A DNA stretch of 64,000 nt. It comes from Chitinophaga caeni. GTDB lineage: Bacteria; Bacteroidota; Bacteroidia; Chitinophagales; Chitinophagaceae. Position 1 is the first letter of the stretch. Every line of letters starts with the position of its first letter. A program made the translations under genes and the position numbers. Of the stretch, positions 28,798 through 37,468 are shown piece by piece. Location of the stretch: positions 1,116,001-1,180,000 of the forward strand of contig NZ_CP023777.1 of the NCBI RefSeq assembly GCF_002557795.1, in the 5' to 3' direction. Under the pieces are notes generated by a model. That model saw only the letters and a list, made by a program, of their open reading frames with translations, did not search any database and was not told the DNA's origin.

Positions 28798-29331
28798 ATC
28801 CAAGAGTTTTAAGTTTCAATATACCAATCATCCCAACAAAAAAACGGTTGTTCTGTTTGGCCCGAGGAAAAAAATTATTTCCCGTGTTAACTTCTTAAGG
28901 GAATTAAATCGATTTAAAGCAAAACGAATAGCAATCACCATTAGAAGTATCATTTGCGTAATTATAACACAAATATAAAAACTCTTACGAATTAAAAAAA
29001 TATTTTATTGTTGAAAATACGCAAAACAAATTAACTTATTAGTAATCAATAGATTAATGGATTTAAATGTAAATAATAAGGGGCAGCTATTGCAATTTTA
29101 CGGTTGTAGAGAGATACAAAAGAAAGTAGTTGCAAAGGGAGTATAAGGGGTGAGCAAATCCATTATGGAGTAGATTTTCCATACATTTTTAAGCCTCTTT
29201 ATACAATTCATCCGGCAAGATAATATCAAAGAGAACCTAATACAGCCATAAGCTTTTCTCCAATGAACCAGGAAGAAAATATAGCCATGGTGAATATTTT
29301 TTGAAGAAAATACAAATATGGTTAGCTAGAT
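28798..29331. other. Long AT-rich upstream region of nadV
   Basis: No convincing gene in about 530 bp. On the minus strand a -7-like TATATTTG (complement of 28970-28977) could drive nadV with a long leader of roughly 165 nt. It is framed by short TTATA/TATAA arms that might be part of an operator. A 63-codon open frame at 28787-28978 on the plus strand looks non-coding. Confidence 0.4.
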
Positions 29332-29366
29332 AAAAAAAACTCCTCGCTATAATAGAAGCAAGGAGT
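29332..29366 (-). terminator. Rho-independent terminator of the HAD gene
   Basis: On the minus strand ACTCCTTGCT pairs with AGCGAGGAGT (one mismatch), followed by eight T residues, 10 bp after the stop codon. Confidence 0.85.
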
Positions 29367-29376
29367 CAATCCTTTA

Positions 29377-29838
29377 TTATTCAGAACTTTGACCGGCTCT
29401 AACTGATTTAATCTTTTGTGCAAGCTCTACTGTTAAGCCGATATGTGAACTAGTTTGAAATAATCTTTCTTTAAAAGAAAACGGAAGTTCATTCAAAGAC
29501 TTATCATCATCAATAATGACGAAGTCTTCATGCTGCATCTCACTATTTAGCCAATTGACTATTTCATCCTTCCTGCTTAAATGATCCGAGTTTTCAGGTA
29601 GGGATCTAAGATGATCGATATGAATCCCTCGATTTTGGAAAATTTGCTTCCATTTTTTAAGGGTATACTTAGATTTATGGGATGTTGTAAGCACGATGGT
29701 ATCGTCCCCAGTAATTAAGATCTGAAGAGCATGGGTAGCCTTACTACTAAAGGCAGGAAAGCCATCCTTCAAAATTTCAGGACGTTTCCAACTCGTAGCG
29801 GGAACCATTACACCATCTATGTCTAATAAGTATAACAT
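29377..29838 (-). CDS. Small HAD-like hydrolase
   Basis: 153 residues. The N-terminal LLDIDGVMVPATSW is a HAD motif I (DXDG), TTSHKS fits motif II (T/S), a Lys (LSRKDEIVNWL) may serve as motif III, and FVIIDDDKSLNEL is motif IV. The protein has essentially the bare HAD core without a cap, like the HAD domain described in Swiss-army-knife RNA-repair proteins. The substrate is unknown. The ATG at 29838 is taken because it starts just before motif I. It follows the ParB-like gene by 17 bp and ends at a strong terminator, so the two form a two-gene unit. Confidence 0.7.
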   Translation of the reverse strand: MLYLLDIDGVMVPATSWKRPEILKDGFPAFSSKATHALQILITGDDTIVLTTSHKSKYTLKKWKQIFQNRGIHIDHLRSLPENSDHLSRKDEIVNWLNSEMQHEDFVIIDDDKSLNELPFSFKERLFQTSSHIGLTVELAQKIKSVRAGQSSE

Positions 29839-29855
29839 CGCATACAAAGGTACAA

Positions 29856-30233
29856 TTATTCTAATAATCGGTTGAAATCTTCTATAGACATATTGTTCAA
29901 TTCAGCATTTAGACGGTTATGCATTTCTATATCTTCCTTCGTATCCCAGTCTTCTGTTTCAAAAATCACTGATTTCCAATCAGTAATATTTGGATTGCTC
30001 GAAGTCTCACCAGGAACTCTTTCTACTGTTCGGTCAGAAAGAAGGGAAGCAATATATCTATGATGTCCTTGACAGATCAACTCACCTTTAACCTTTATTC
30101 CAGGTAGTCGAATGTCTTTTAACATTTTCCTATGGATCCTACCGATGATAGGCACACATAGTTTAGGCTGCGTAGGTTTTAACTCGATTTCGTTTTCTCG
30201 AATCAACTTTTCAATCTTTTCTCTTGTAACCAT
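29856..30233 (-). CDS. ParB-fold (toxin-domain-like) protein, standalone
   Basis: 125 residues. The central segment ELICQGHHRYIASLLSD resembles the GHHRY motif of ParB/sulfiredoxin-fold domains. The following WKSV, EDWDT and NMSIEDFNRLLE pattern resembles C-terminal toxin domains of polymorphic toxins of this fold. Here the domain stands alone without delivery repeats or a signal peptide. The match is by motif recall only. ATG start at 30233. It is probably cotranscribed with the HAD gene downstream. Confidence 0.5.
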   Translation of the reverse strand: MVTREKIEKLIRENEIELKPTQPKLCVPIIGRIHRKMLKDIRLPGIKVKGELICQGHHRYIASLLSDRTVERVPGETSSNPNITDWKSVIFETEDWDTKEDIEMHNRLNAELNNMSIEDFNRLLE

Positions 30234-30356
30234 TTCATTCGTTTTTCATTTAATTAAGTTAACGAATTTATATTGTTGGATTACACGATCAGTGAGAAAA
30301 TTTAATGAGTAATGTAGCTTCGGTTTTTGAATAGTGAAGACTATAAAAACAACTCT

Positions 30357-31043
30357 TTACACCTCGAAAAAAATCCCTTCCTTTTTCAAGGCATGGTATT
30401 TCTTCTCATCGAAACTATACAACTGCGCCGGGCGGCCTTGTTGCGGATGCTTTTGTTTTTCAGGTAAGGTCTTTAAAAATCCGAAGGATAAGATCTTCTT
30501 CTGGAAATTCCTTCGATCAACCGATCTTCCTAATAGATGCGTATATAAGCTTTCCAACTCGGCCATCGAAAATTTCTTTCCCAGCAACTCGAAGCCGATC
30601 GGCTCATAGCGGATTTTATTCCTTAGTCGCTCCTGCGCCAAGGCAATGATTTCTTTATGGTCGAAAGCCAGGAAAGGAAGTTCGTCGATCGGGCACCATT
30701 GTGCTGCTTCAGCATCGGTATCAGGCGCCAGTTTAAAGTTGGATGGATCCACTAATGCATAATATGCGATAGAAATAATCCTACCGCGGGGATCCCTCTC
30801 CGGTGCTCCGAAGGTATACAGTTGTTCCAGGTAATTAATGGTAATGCCGGCTTCTTCACGTAGTTCCCGCTTGATGCCGTCTTCGAAGCTTTCATCATTG
30901 TGCACGAAACCACCGGGCAAAGCCCACTTGAATATATGTGGCGGTATTTTTCGCTTTATCAGTAGCACGGAAATACCTTGCTTGGCAGAATAACCAAACA
31001 CAACGGCATCTACCGTTACCCTGATATGCTGTTGGATCAACAA
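30357..31043 (-). CDS. NrtR-type Nudix/winged-helix regulator
   Basis: 228 residues. An N-terminal Nudix domain (about 8-145) has an intact Nudix box, G5xE7xRELxEExGI, spanning GFVHNDE to REEAGI. A C-terminal winged-helix domain (about 150-228) contains FSMAELESLYTHLLG, RSVDRRNFQKKIL and a basic loop with KHPQQGRPAQLY. This is the NrtR layout: a repressor that senses ADP-ribose or related NAD metabolites. In Bacteroidota related proteins can also control sugar genes, so nadV is a likely but unproven target. It lies 3 bp downstream of a lipoprotein gene. ATG at 31043. Confidence 0.85.
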   Translation of the reverse strand: MLIQQHIRVTVDAVVFGYSAKQGISVLLIKRKIPPHIFKWALPGGFVHNDESFEDGIKRELREEAGITINYLEQLYTFGAPERDPRGRIISIAYYALVDPSNFKLAPDTDAEAAQWCPIDELPFLAFDHKEIIALAQERLRNKIRYEPIGFELLGKKFSMAELESLYTHLLGRSVDRRNFQKKILSFGFLKTLPEKQKHPQQGRPAQLYSFDEKKYHALKKEGIFFEV

Positions 31044-31046
31044 TGA

Positions 31047-31454
31047 TTATGGTTTAAAGTATTTTTCTAACTGGGTAACCCCTTTCCGTGGGTTGATGAA
31101 TAACGGGTTCTTCAAGGGATCGAATACAATTATGGTGTTAGCTTCCCAGGCATCTTGCGGAACGGGGAGCACGATCGCCACTTCTTGCCCGTTAGCGCGG
31201 CGGAACAGCAAACTATCATTCTGTACTACTTTTTCCGGGAATTGCTGCGCCTTTAAATATTCGATGATCTGCGTCTTTATCTTCAATACGCTGTCTTGCA
31301 GGCTATCATTAAACGGCTTATTACGAACGATGAAGCATTTCTCGCTAATAACTTCGTAACCTTCTTCAGACATCCCTTTCCGCTTATTGTTACATGCCAG
31401 CAGCAAGCTAAAACATACACATAAACTACTAGAGATAAATAGGCGCATCGTCAT
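31047..31454 (-). CDS. Lipoprotein of unknown function
   Basis: 135 residues. The N-terminus has a type II signal with lipobox LLLAC (Cys near 21), followed by a charged mature part with no recognised domain. It ends 3 bp before the NrtR-type gene starts, so the two are probably cotranscribed. ATG at 31454, with a second ATG two codons later. Confidence 0.6.
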   Translation of the reverse strand: MTMRLFISSSLCVCFSLLLACNNKRKGMSEEGYEVISEKCFIVRNKPFNDSLQDSVLKIKTQIIEYLKAQQFPEKVVQNDSLLFRRANGQEVAIVLPVPQDAWEANTIIVFDPLKNPLFINPRKGVTQLEKYFKP

Positions 31455-31516
31455 CGTTTATATAAATTTATCCTGCAAGATAGTCAAATCACGCGGGAAG
31501 GTCAAACCCTCAACGA

Positions 31517-33139
31517 TCATTGAAAAGAAACAGGGAATTTCTTCTCTTCATTACCCCTCTTGATGATTACTTCTGTTTGATCACCGGATTTGAACTTGCC
31601 CAGGGCCGACATATAGCTTTCCATATCCTTTATATCGTAATTGCCCAGCTTTACAACAACGTCTCCCACCTGCAAACCCGCTTTCTCTGCAACTTTACCG
31701 GGCGATATGCCGTCAATCCTCACACCGCCGGCGCTGTACGTATAATCAGGCATAATGCCCAAGGTTACTGAGAACTTGCCCGTCGACATTTTCGGCTCTT
31801 TTGTTCTGGCAAAAGCCAACTTGGGTTCATCTTCGCTATGCTCTATGATTTCGTAAATGATTTTCATCACGGTTAGTTCACCGGTGTAATTAATCTTATC
31901 GGCATCATCCGTCGGTTTATGATAATCTGTATGCGTGCCGGTAAAGAAGAAAAGTACCGGGATATCTTTCAAATAAAAAGAAGTATGATCGGAAGGTCCG
32001 ATGCCGGAAGAATCATATGTGATCTTTAGGTTTTTGGGTAAACTTTCAGCGATTATTCCCGGCCAAGCGGGGGAGGTACCGATCCCTCCAATTTGTAAGC
32101 CCTTATCATTCGTTAACCTTCCTACCATATCCATGTTAATCATGAAATTGGCGGTGTTTAAAGGTACCGGGCTATGCTCCACGAAGTATTTAGAACCGAA
32201 TAGTCCAAGCTCTTCCCCCGAGAATGCGGCGAAGAGGTAGTTAAATTTCTTCAGCTCGCTATCTTTTAACATACGCGCCAATTCGAGCATGGCGGCGGTT
32301 CCGCTGGCGTTGTCGTCGGCGCCGTTATGAATGGCTGATCCTCCCGGCGACAGTGAATTATGATCTTCACCATGACCGAGGTGATCGTAATGCGCACCGA
32401 TGATTACTGTTTGTGCCGCACCGTTATCGATATAACCGACTACGTTCGTTCCGCTGCGTTTTTCAGTTACACGATCTACGGAGCAGTCTACTTTAAAGCT
32501 GGTAACATTTTCATCTTCAAAAATGGAACTGCTTGCTTTGGGGAAATACAATACCGGAACGGGTAACAAATCCAGTTTTTCAAACTTCCATTTTTTTACG
32601 AGCGCAGCGGGTATATCGCCATTATAAAAAATCACGCCCTTTGCCCCGTTCGCGATAGCTTCATCAGCTCTAGCTTTATACCTGGCCAATGGATCAGCAT
32701 GGGGATTATCAACTTTTTCCCAGTCTGCTACATTCAATATCCATACATTTTCAGGTTCATTTACCAGCAATATGACATCGCCTTTAGCTGATTTATTTCC
32801 GCTGAAAGGCATGATTTCATAGTCATTACCGGGATGCATCTTTTTATCATTTAACAATAGGTGCGTATTTTTTCCCGGCAACCAGGCCTCGCTTACTTCG
32901 AAAGTCTGTAAATAGCCTTCCGTACCTTTCGCCGCCAGCCCGCTGGCTTTCATTTGATCCGCGATATAAGTATAAGCGAGCTTTTCCCCGGCAGTACCGG
33001 TTCTCCTGCCTTCCAACTTATCATCGGCCAAATAAGCCACGTGGCTTTGCAGGTTACTGATCGTTTTACGATCTGCTTTCTTTTGGGCATGTACCGCGCA
33101 AGAAAATGCCAGCGGCAGCAAGAGTAGGTAAGTTTTCAC
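31517..33139 (-). CDS. M28-family aminopeptidase with C-terminal PDZ domain
   Basis: 540 residues: signal peptide (KTYLLLLPLAFSCAVHAQ), a PA-type insert, then the M28 zinc peptidase domain with GAHYDHLG, NGADDNASGTAAMLE, FSGEELGLFGS, INMDMVGRL and the final His in HTDYHKPTDD. The PDZ domain occupies about 460-540. It is a secreted, co-catalytic two-zinc aminopeptidase. It starts with GTG (33139-33137), directly before the signal peptide. The PDZ domain probably regulates access or binds substrate. It stands alone, divergent from gcvT. Confidence 0.9.
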   Translation of the reverse strand: MKTYLLLLPLAFSCAVHAQKKADRKTISNLQSHVAYLADDKLEGRRTGTAGEKLAYTYIADQMKASGLAAKGTEGYLQTFEVSEAWLPGKNTHLLLNDKKMHPGNDYEIMPFSGNKSAKGDVILLVNEPENVWILNVADWEKVDNPHADPLARYKARADEAIANGAKGVIFYNGDIPAALVKKWKFEKLDLLPVPVLYFPKASSSIFEDENVTSFKVDCSVDRVTEKRSGTNVVGYIDNGAAQTVIIGAHYDHLGHGEDHNSLSPGGSAIHNGADDNASGTAAMLELARMLKDSELKKFNYLFAAFSGEELGLFGSKYFVEHSPVPLNTANFMINMDMVGRLTNDKGLQIGGIGTSPAWPGIIAESLPKNLKITYDSSGIGPSDHTSFYLKDIPVLFFFTGTHTDYHKPTDDADKINYTGELTVMKIIYEIIEHSEDEPKLAFARTKEPKMSTGKFSVTLGIMPDYTYSAGGVRIDGISPGKVAEKAGLQVGDVVVKLGNYDIKDMESYMSALGKFKSGDQTEVIIKRGNEEKKFPVSFQ

Positions 33140-33340
33140 AACAAAGTTGATTTACAAGACAAAATTAGTCGATTAAAGATCACGAAACCGCCAGTCAAAC
33201 AAATACATATTTCGATAATATGTGTAACCTGGCTTCATTACCAAACAATAATCATACAAAAGGACAGTAAAATCGCCCGATCAATACACGCAAGCGTCAA
33301 CAATTATTGCACCAATTTCACCCCAACAGAAATTAAATCC

Positions 33341-33348
33341 TATTTTTG
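33341..33348 (+). promoter_or_regulatory. Possible -7 element of gcvT
   Basis: TATTTTTG fits TAnnTTTG, 71 bp before the gcvT ATG; no -33 TTG at the expected place. Confidence 0.3.
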
Positions 33349-33419
33349 CCGGGCTGTTAATATAAGATAACAGCTTATTTCCAATCAATAAACCAATATA
33401 TTATTAATTTTTTCTTTTT

Positions 33420-34508
33420 ATGAAAAATACACCCTTTACAGCAAAGCATTTGGCACTTGGCGCGAAAATGGCTCCTTTTGCTGGTTATAATATGCCCATT
33501 TCTTATACTGGGATCAATGATGAGCACCTTGCCGTGCGCAAGAATGCCGGAGTTTTCGATGTTAGCCATATGGGTGAATTTATTTTGAAAGGCGAAAATG
33601 CCCTGGATCTGATCCAAAGGGTAACGACTAACGATGCTTCTAAGCTTACTGCCGGGAAAGCGCAATACAGTTGCCTGACCAACAAGGAAGGCGGCATCGT
33701 GGATGATCTGTTGGTTTACTGTATCGAGGAAAATAAAACATATATGCTGGTAGTTAATGCCAGCAATATCGAGAAAGACTGGAACTGGATCTCTCAATTC
33801 AACAGCAAGAATGTTGAAATGCAGAACATCTCCGACAAAACTTGCTTATTAGCTGTACAAGGCCCGAATGCCACCAGCATCTTGCAGCCTTTAACCGACT
33901 TGGATTTAGTAAATATGAAATATTACACCTTCGTGAAAGGCACTTTCGCAGGTGTAGAAAACGTGTTGATCAGCGCGACCGGGTATACCGGAAGCGGCGG
34001 TGTGGAAATCTATTTTGAAGATAAAGACGGCGCCGCCGAAAAAATCTGGGATGCGATCTTTGAAGCGGGTGGCCCCAAGGGATTAAAACCGATCGGTTTA
34101 GGCGCCCGTGACACCCTTCGCCTGGAAATGGGCTTTAACCTTTACGGTAATGATATTGACGATCGTACTTCCCCATTGGAAGCCGGCTTGAGCTGGATCA
34201 CCAAGTTTACCAAGGACTTTACCGCCAGGGAAATATTGGAAAAACAGAAAGCCGAAGGCATCCAACAAAAATTGGTGGGCTTCGAAATGATCGACAAAGG
34301 TATTCCCCGCCATGATTATGAAATCAAGGATGCACAAGGAAATGTTATCGGAAGGGTAACTTCGGGTACACAAGGCCCCACTATTCAAAAAGCCGTTGGC
34401 TTAGGATATGTAAAAACACCTTTTGCCGCTTTAGATACGGAGATATTCATTGCCGTTAGGGATAAAAGCCTGAAAGCCAAAGTGGTAAAAGTACCATTCT
34501 TGGGCTAA
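33420..34508 (+). CDS. gcvT: Glycine cleavage system T protein (aminomethyltransferase)
   Basis: 362 residues. [22 protein letters not shown] and [11 protein letters not shown] are the standard N-terminal T-protein segments; [12 protein letters not shown] and [18 protein letters not shown] follow in the folate-binding core, and [20 protein letters not shown] in the C-terminal barrel. It moves the methylene group from the H-protein aminomethyl arm to tetrahydrofolate and releases ammonia. gcvH and gcvP are not adjacent. ATG at 33420. Confidence 0.95.
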   Translation: MKNTPFTAKHLALGAKMAPFAGYNMPISYTGINDEHLAVRKNAGVFDVSHMGEFILKGENALDLIQRVTTNDASKLTAGKAQYSCLTNKEGGIVDDLLVYCIEENKTYMLVVNASNIEKDWNWISQFNSKNVEMQNISDKTCLLAVQGPNATSILQPLTDLDLVNMKYYTFVKGTFAGVENVLISATGYTGSGGVEIYFEDKDGAAEKIWDAIFEAGGPKGLKPIGLGARDTLRLEMGFNLYGNDIDDRTSPLEAGLSWITKFTKDFTAREILEKQKAEGIQQKLVGFEMIDKGIPRHDYEIKDAQGNVIGRVTSGTQGPTIQKAVGLGYVKTPFAALDTEIFIAVRDKSLKAKVVKVPFLG

Positions 34509-34611
34509 TTTTCCCAGGAACACAAAATTTATTGCCCGGTGAAACGTTAGAGGATAGCATTGCCCGAACCATATCATACATTTTATTGAAAGATTTTTAA
34601 TTTTAATCGCT

Positions 34612-35085
34612 ATGCCTACTATTCACCTGACCACTGTCATTCATGCCCCCATTGAAAGGGTATTCGACTTGAGCCGTAGTGTTACCATGCACAAGAAAAG
34701 CATGCAACACAACGGGGAAGAAGCAGTGAGAGGTCGCACCAGCGGACTGATGGAACTTAATGAAACCGTTACTTGGCGAGCTAAGCACATCCGTAAAGTG
34801 AGGGAACTAACAACCAAGATCACGGCCATGCAGAGAAGTCATTTTTTTGCCGATGAAATGACGGAAGGTGATTTTAAATTTCTCAAGCATGAACATCATT
34901 TCAAAGCAATTGAAAATGGTACGATCATGATTGATCTTTTTGAATTTGGCACCCCCTACGGCAGGATGGGCCGTTGGTTTGAAAAGTTGTACCTCGCCCG
35001 GTATATGAAAAATCTCTTGAAAGCCCGCAATAAAGCAATCAAGGAATATGCTGAAAGCGACAAGTGGCGCGTGGTTTTATCTTAA
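34612..35085 (+). CDS. SRPBCC-family (START-like) protein
   Basis: 157 residues starting HLTTVIHAPIERVFDLSRSV, the usual opening of SRPBCC/START-like helix-grip proteins, then HHFKAIENGTIMIDLFEFGTPYG. These proteins bind hydrophobic ligands; this one has no signal peptide and should be cytoplasmic. It lies between gcvT (103 bp) and comB (14 bp), and is probably cotranscribed with comB. ATG at 34612. Confidence 0.75.
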   Translation: MPTIHLTTVIHAPIERVFDLSRSVTMHKKSMQHNGEEAVRGRTSGLMELNETVTWRAKHIRKVRELTTKITAMQRSHFFADEMTEGDFKFLKHEHHFKAIENGTIMIDLFEFGTPYGRMGRWFEKLYLARYMKNLLKARNKAIKEYAESDKWRVVLS

Positions 35086-35099
35086 TATAATAATATTGA

Positions 35100-35825
35100 A
35101 TGAGCGTAGAATCCAATAAACCGAAGTTAGAAGTATGCCTTTCCCCGGCATTGTTGCACTTGTTTGATGTGAAGAATAGCATCGTGGTAATTATCGATGT
35201 TTTAAGGGCTACTTCAACGATCTGCACCGCTTTGCATAACGGCGCTGCCAAGGTGATCCCGGTGGCATCCGTAGAGGAGTGTGTAAATATCGGCAAACAA
35301 TTAAACGCCATTACCGCCGGGGAGCGCGATGGTCAAATTGCAGCGGGTTTAGAGCACGGTAATTCTCCTTTTGAATATTCCCGTGACTTTATCGAGGGTA
35401 AAGTGTTGGTGCTAACAACGACCAACGGTACCAAGTTGCTGCATATGGCTACGGATGCCATCCAGATCGTAACGGGGTCATTCCCTAATATCAGCGCTGT
35501 TTGCGATTACCTGGTGGCGGAAGGGAAGAATGTCATCTTGGGATGTGCCGCATGGAAGGATCGCGTCAATATGGAAGATACTTTATTCGCGGGTGCGGTA
35601 GTATCCAGGATCAAGGAACATTTCGCGGTAGATTGCGATTCCGCGATCGGTGCGGAGAATTTATACGCCGCTGCCAAAGATGATCTTTTCGAGTTTATGA
35701 AAGGAGCTTCCCACTTCCAACGTTTGGCTAGATTTGGTTTGGAAGAAGATATTAAATATTGCCTTACGCCCGATGGCGCCAACGTTTTACCATTGTTTAA
35801 AAATGGTGAGCTGATTGCGGGGTAA
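35100..35825 (+). CDS. comB: 2-phosphosulfolactate phosphatase, ComB family
   Basis: 241 residues. SIVVIIDVLRATSTICTAL at about 26-44 carries the metal/phosphate site, followed by AGERDGQIAAGLEHGNSP, LTTTNGTKLL, GCAAWKDRVNMEDTLFAGA and AKDDLFEFM. ComB dephosphorylates 2-phosphosulfolactate in coenzyme M synthesis in methanogens; in bacteria the family occurs without the rest of that pathway and its role is uncertain (sulfolactate formation is one suggestion). ATG at 35100, 14 bp after the SRPBCC gene. Confidence 0.88.
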   Translation: MSVESNKPKLEVCLSPALLHLFDVKNSIVVIIDVLRATSTICTALHNGAAKVIPVASVEECVNIGKQLNAITAGERDGQIAAGLEHGNSPFEYSRDFIEGKVLVLTTTNGTKLLHMATDAIQIVTGSFPNISAVCDYLVAEGKNVILGCAAWKDRVNMEDTLFAGAVVSRIKEHFAVDCDSAIGAENLYAAAKDDLFEFMKGASHFQRLARFGLEEDIKYCLTPDGANVLPLFKNGELIAG

Positions 35826-35830
35826 AAATA

Positions 35831-35865
35831 AAAAGTAGCGGAATAAGTAACTTCTCCGCTACTTT
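35831..35865. terminator. Bidirectional terminator between comB and the secreted protein gene
   Basis: AAAAGTAGCGGA (35831-35842) pairs with TCCGCTACTTTT (35854-35865), a perfect 12-bp stem with T-rich flanks on both strands. Confidence 0.85.
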
Positions 35866-35873
35866 TTATTCTT

Positions 35874-36566
35874 TTATAACAATGCCCCTATTTTCTGATA
35901 GATATTCTTCACTTCAGAAGTTGGCTCAATATTGTCTTCATAATCAAATTGAATCGTAGTAACTGCTTGATTAATTGGATAATCAAATATCAAAGCCAAA
36001 ACCCTTCCTTTAAATTTCTCGGAAATACTCTTCAACGGTACAGGACATGATTTATCGGGATCTATAATTATTTTTGTCGGCGCAGCTTCCATTGATTCCC
36101 CGGAAAATATATAATGAACTAACTGCAATTTTTTATCGTTAATGACCGTATCGGAAACGGTATATTTTTGGCCAACATAATAGGGAAATGTAAGTTTCAT
36201 CCCGACCATTTTCTTCTGAATCGGCTCCCAATTCACTTTTCCCGGGTCTAATTCCTCAATTGATTTAAATTTGAAATAATTAAACTTCTTCAGATCAAGT
36301 AAATGATAGCCGGTACGGATAACTTCCTGGCTCATGGTGGAATTGACTTCCACGGTATGCCTGGCGCTATTTAATTCGACACCGATAGAGCCGTTATAAT
36401 AAATGGTATCTGTTGGGATGATTACAATAGGCTTCGGCCTTCCCGGTTGTTCCTGTATACAAGTTATTTTCACAAGGCCTATGTCAACGATACCATTTAC
36501 CGGGGATACATTACCACGGACTGTTAGCAACGAGACAAAAAAGAAAATTGTTTTTATGTAGATCAT
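35874..36566 (-). CDS. Secreted protein of unknown function
   Basis: 230 residues with a signal peptide (IKTIFFFVSLLTVRG) and a mature part made largely of predicted beta strands. The overall look (a short secreted beta-rich protein) recalls the Bacteroidota GLPGLI group, but I do not see the diagnostic motif, so no function is given. ATG at 36566. It shares the bidirectional terminator with comB. Confidence 0.55.
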   Translation of the reverse strand: MIYIKTIFFFVSLLTVRGNVSPVNGIVDIGLVKITCIQEQPGRPKPIVIIPTDTIYYNGSIGVELNSARHTVEVNSTMSQEVIRTGYHLLDLKKFNYFKFKSIEELDPGKVNWEPIQKKMVGMKLTFPYYVGQKYTVSDTVINDKKLQLVHYIFSGESMEAAPTKIIIDPDKSCPVPLKSISEKFKGRVLALIFDYPINQAVTTIQFDYEDNIEPTSEVKNIYQKIGALL

Positions 36567-36687
36567 TATTATCTATTATGCGTAAAGCAATCTGTACATA
36601 CAATTAACAGCTTTTACCTTATTATAACAAATAACTATTAAAAATCTACCGCTTCTGGCCTTCCGTTTCTTCTCCAACAAAAAAACA

Positions 36688-37095
36688 TTACCCCAATCTC
36701 CTCGCATCCAAAGAATAACGCCCGCTGCCACCGACAGCAAAAAATATCATGATGATTAACATCGTCAACGGGCTGGCAACGCCTGCAAGCGTTCCGTCAA
36801 AATTGATTTTTACTAATACGGCTACAATCATCGTGAACAGCAATAATATCGCCCCGATTCTCGTATAAAGTCCTAATAATAAGCTGATTCCGCCGATTAA
36901 TTCCGTTAAAGATGCCACGATGCCCCAAAATTTCGGAGCTGCCGAAATGCCTACGAGCTGCATAGAGCCGCCCACGGCTTCCCAGGTAGCGCTGCCACCC
37001 GCCAACTTCATAATGCCGAAAACGATGAATAAAGTTCCGATCCCGATGCGTAGCAACAATAGGGCTACATTTTGTTTTTTCTGAATACTTTCCAT
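36688..37095 (-). CDS. DoxX-family membrane protein
   Basis: 135 residues with four transmembrane helices. RIGIGTLFIVFGIMKLAG in helix 1 and TELIGGISLLLGLYTRIGAI in helix 3 are typical DoxX/DoxD-like signatures. These proteins sit in the cytoplasmic membrane and are often linked to redox or thiol functions, but the activity of this one is unknown. ATG at 37095; single gene. Confidence 0.8.
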   Translation of the reverse strand: MESIQKKQNVALLLLRIGIGTLFIVFGIMKLAGGSATWEAVGGSMQLVGISAAPKFWGIVASLTELIGGISLLLGLYTRIGAILLLFTMIVAVLVKINFDGTLAGVASPLTMLIIMIFFAVGGSGRYSLDARRLG

Positions 37096-37370
37096 ATGAT
37101 TTTGTTGAGATAAGGCATGCCTTACCCATACTCACAGTCGCCTTACCTTCACATACATACCTCGATTTTTATGCAAATTTATCATGGAAATGAAGCGGGA
37201 GGAATAGACAGTTTTTCATTTTTATTGGACTTTTTTTAGGATTTTTTTTGATCCGGGCAGATCAACGATGCGGTTTAGAGTATAAGGCAGGCGGCGAAGG
37301 AACAAGTTTGGCCTCCACTCTACCACGCGAAAGCCCGATTTTAATCCTTACATTTTCCACAAATTCTGCT
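37096..37370. other. Divergent intergenic region before the SNF2 gene
   Basis: No gene seen in the DNA between the DoxX gene and the SNF2 promoter. A T-rich stretch with a GATTTTTTTTGATC phrase near 37237-37253 and short GC-rich segments; no repeat or RNA fold that I can support. Confidence 0.4.
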
Positions 37371-37378
37371 TACCTTTG
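37371..37378 (+). promoter_or_regulatory. Likely -7 element of the SNF2-helicase gene
   Basis: TACCTTTG, 90 bp before the ATG at 37469. No clear -33 element. Confidence 0.35.
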
Positions 37379-37468
37379 TGGATTGCCTTTTCACGAGCCT
37401 AGGATTTTTCTAATGTTTTAATGTGTGTTACCCAGGCAAGTGCCAAAAGAAAGGCAGAGGTTTGAAAT

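Noticed and set aside
28787..28978. 63-codon plus-strand frame upstream of nadV
   Set aside because: Basic low-complexity composition, overlaps the nadV start and lies in AT-rich upstream DNA.
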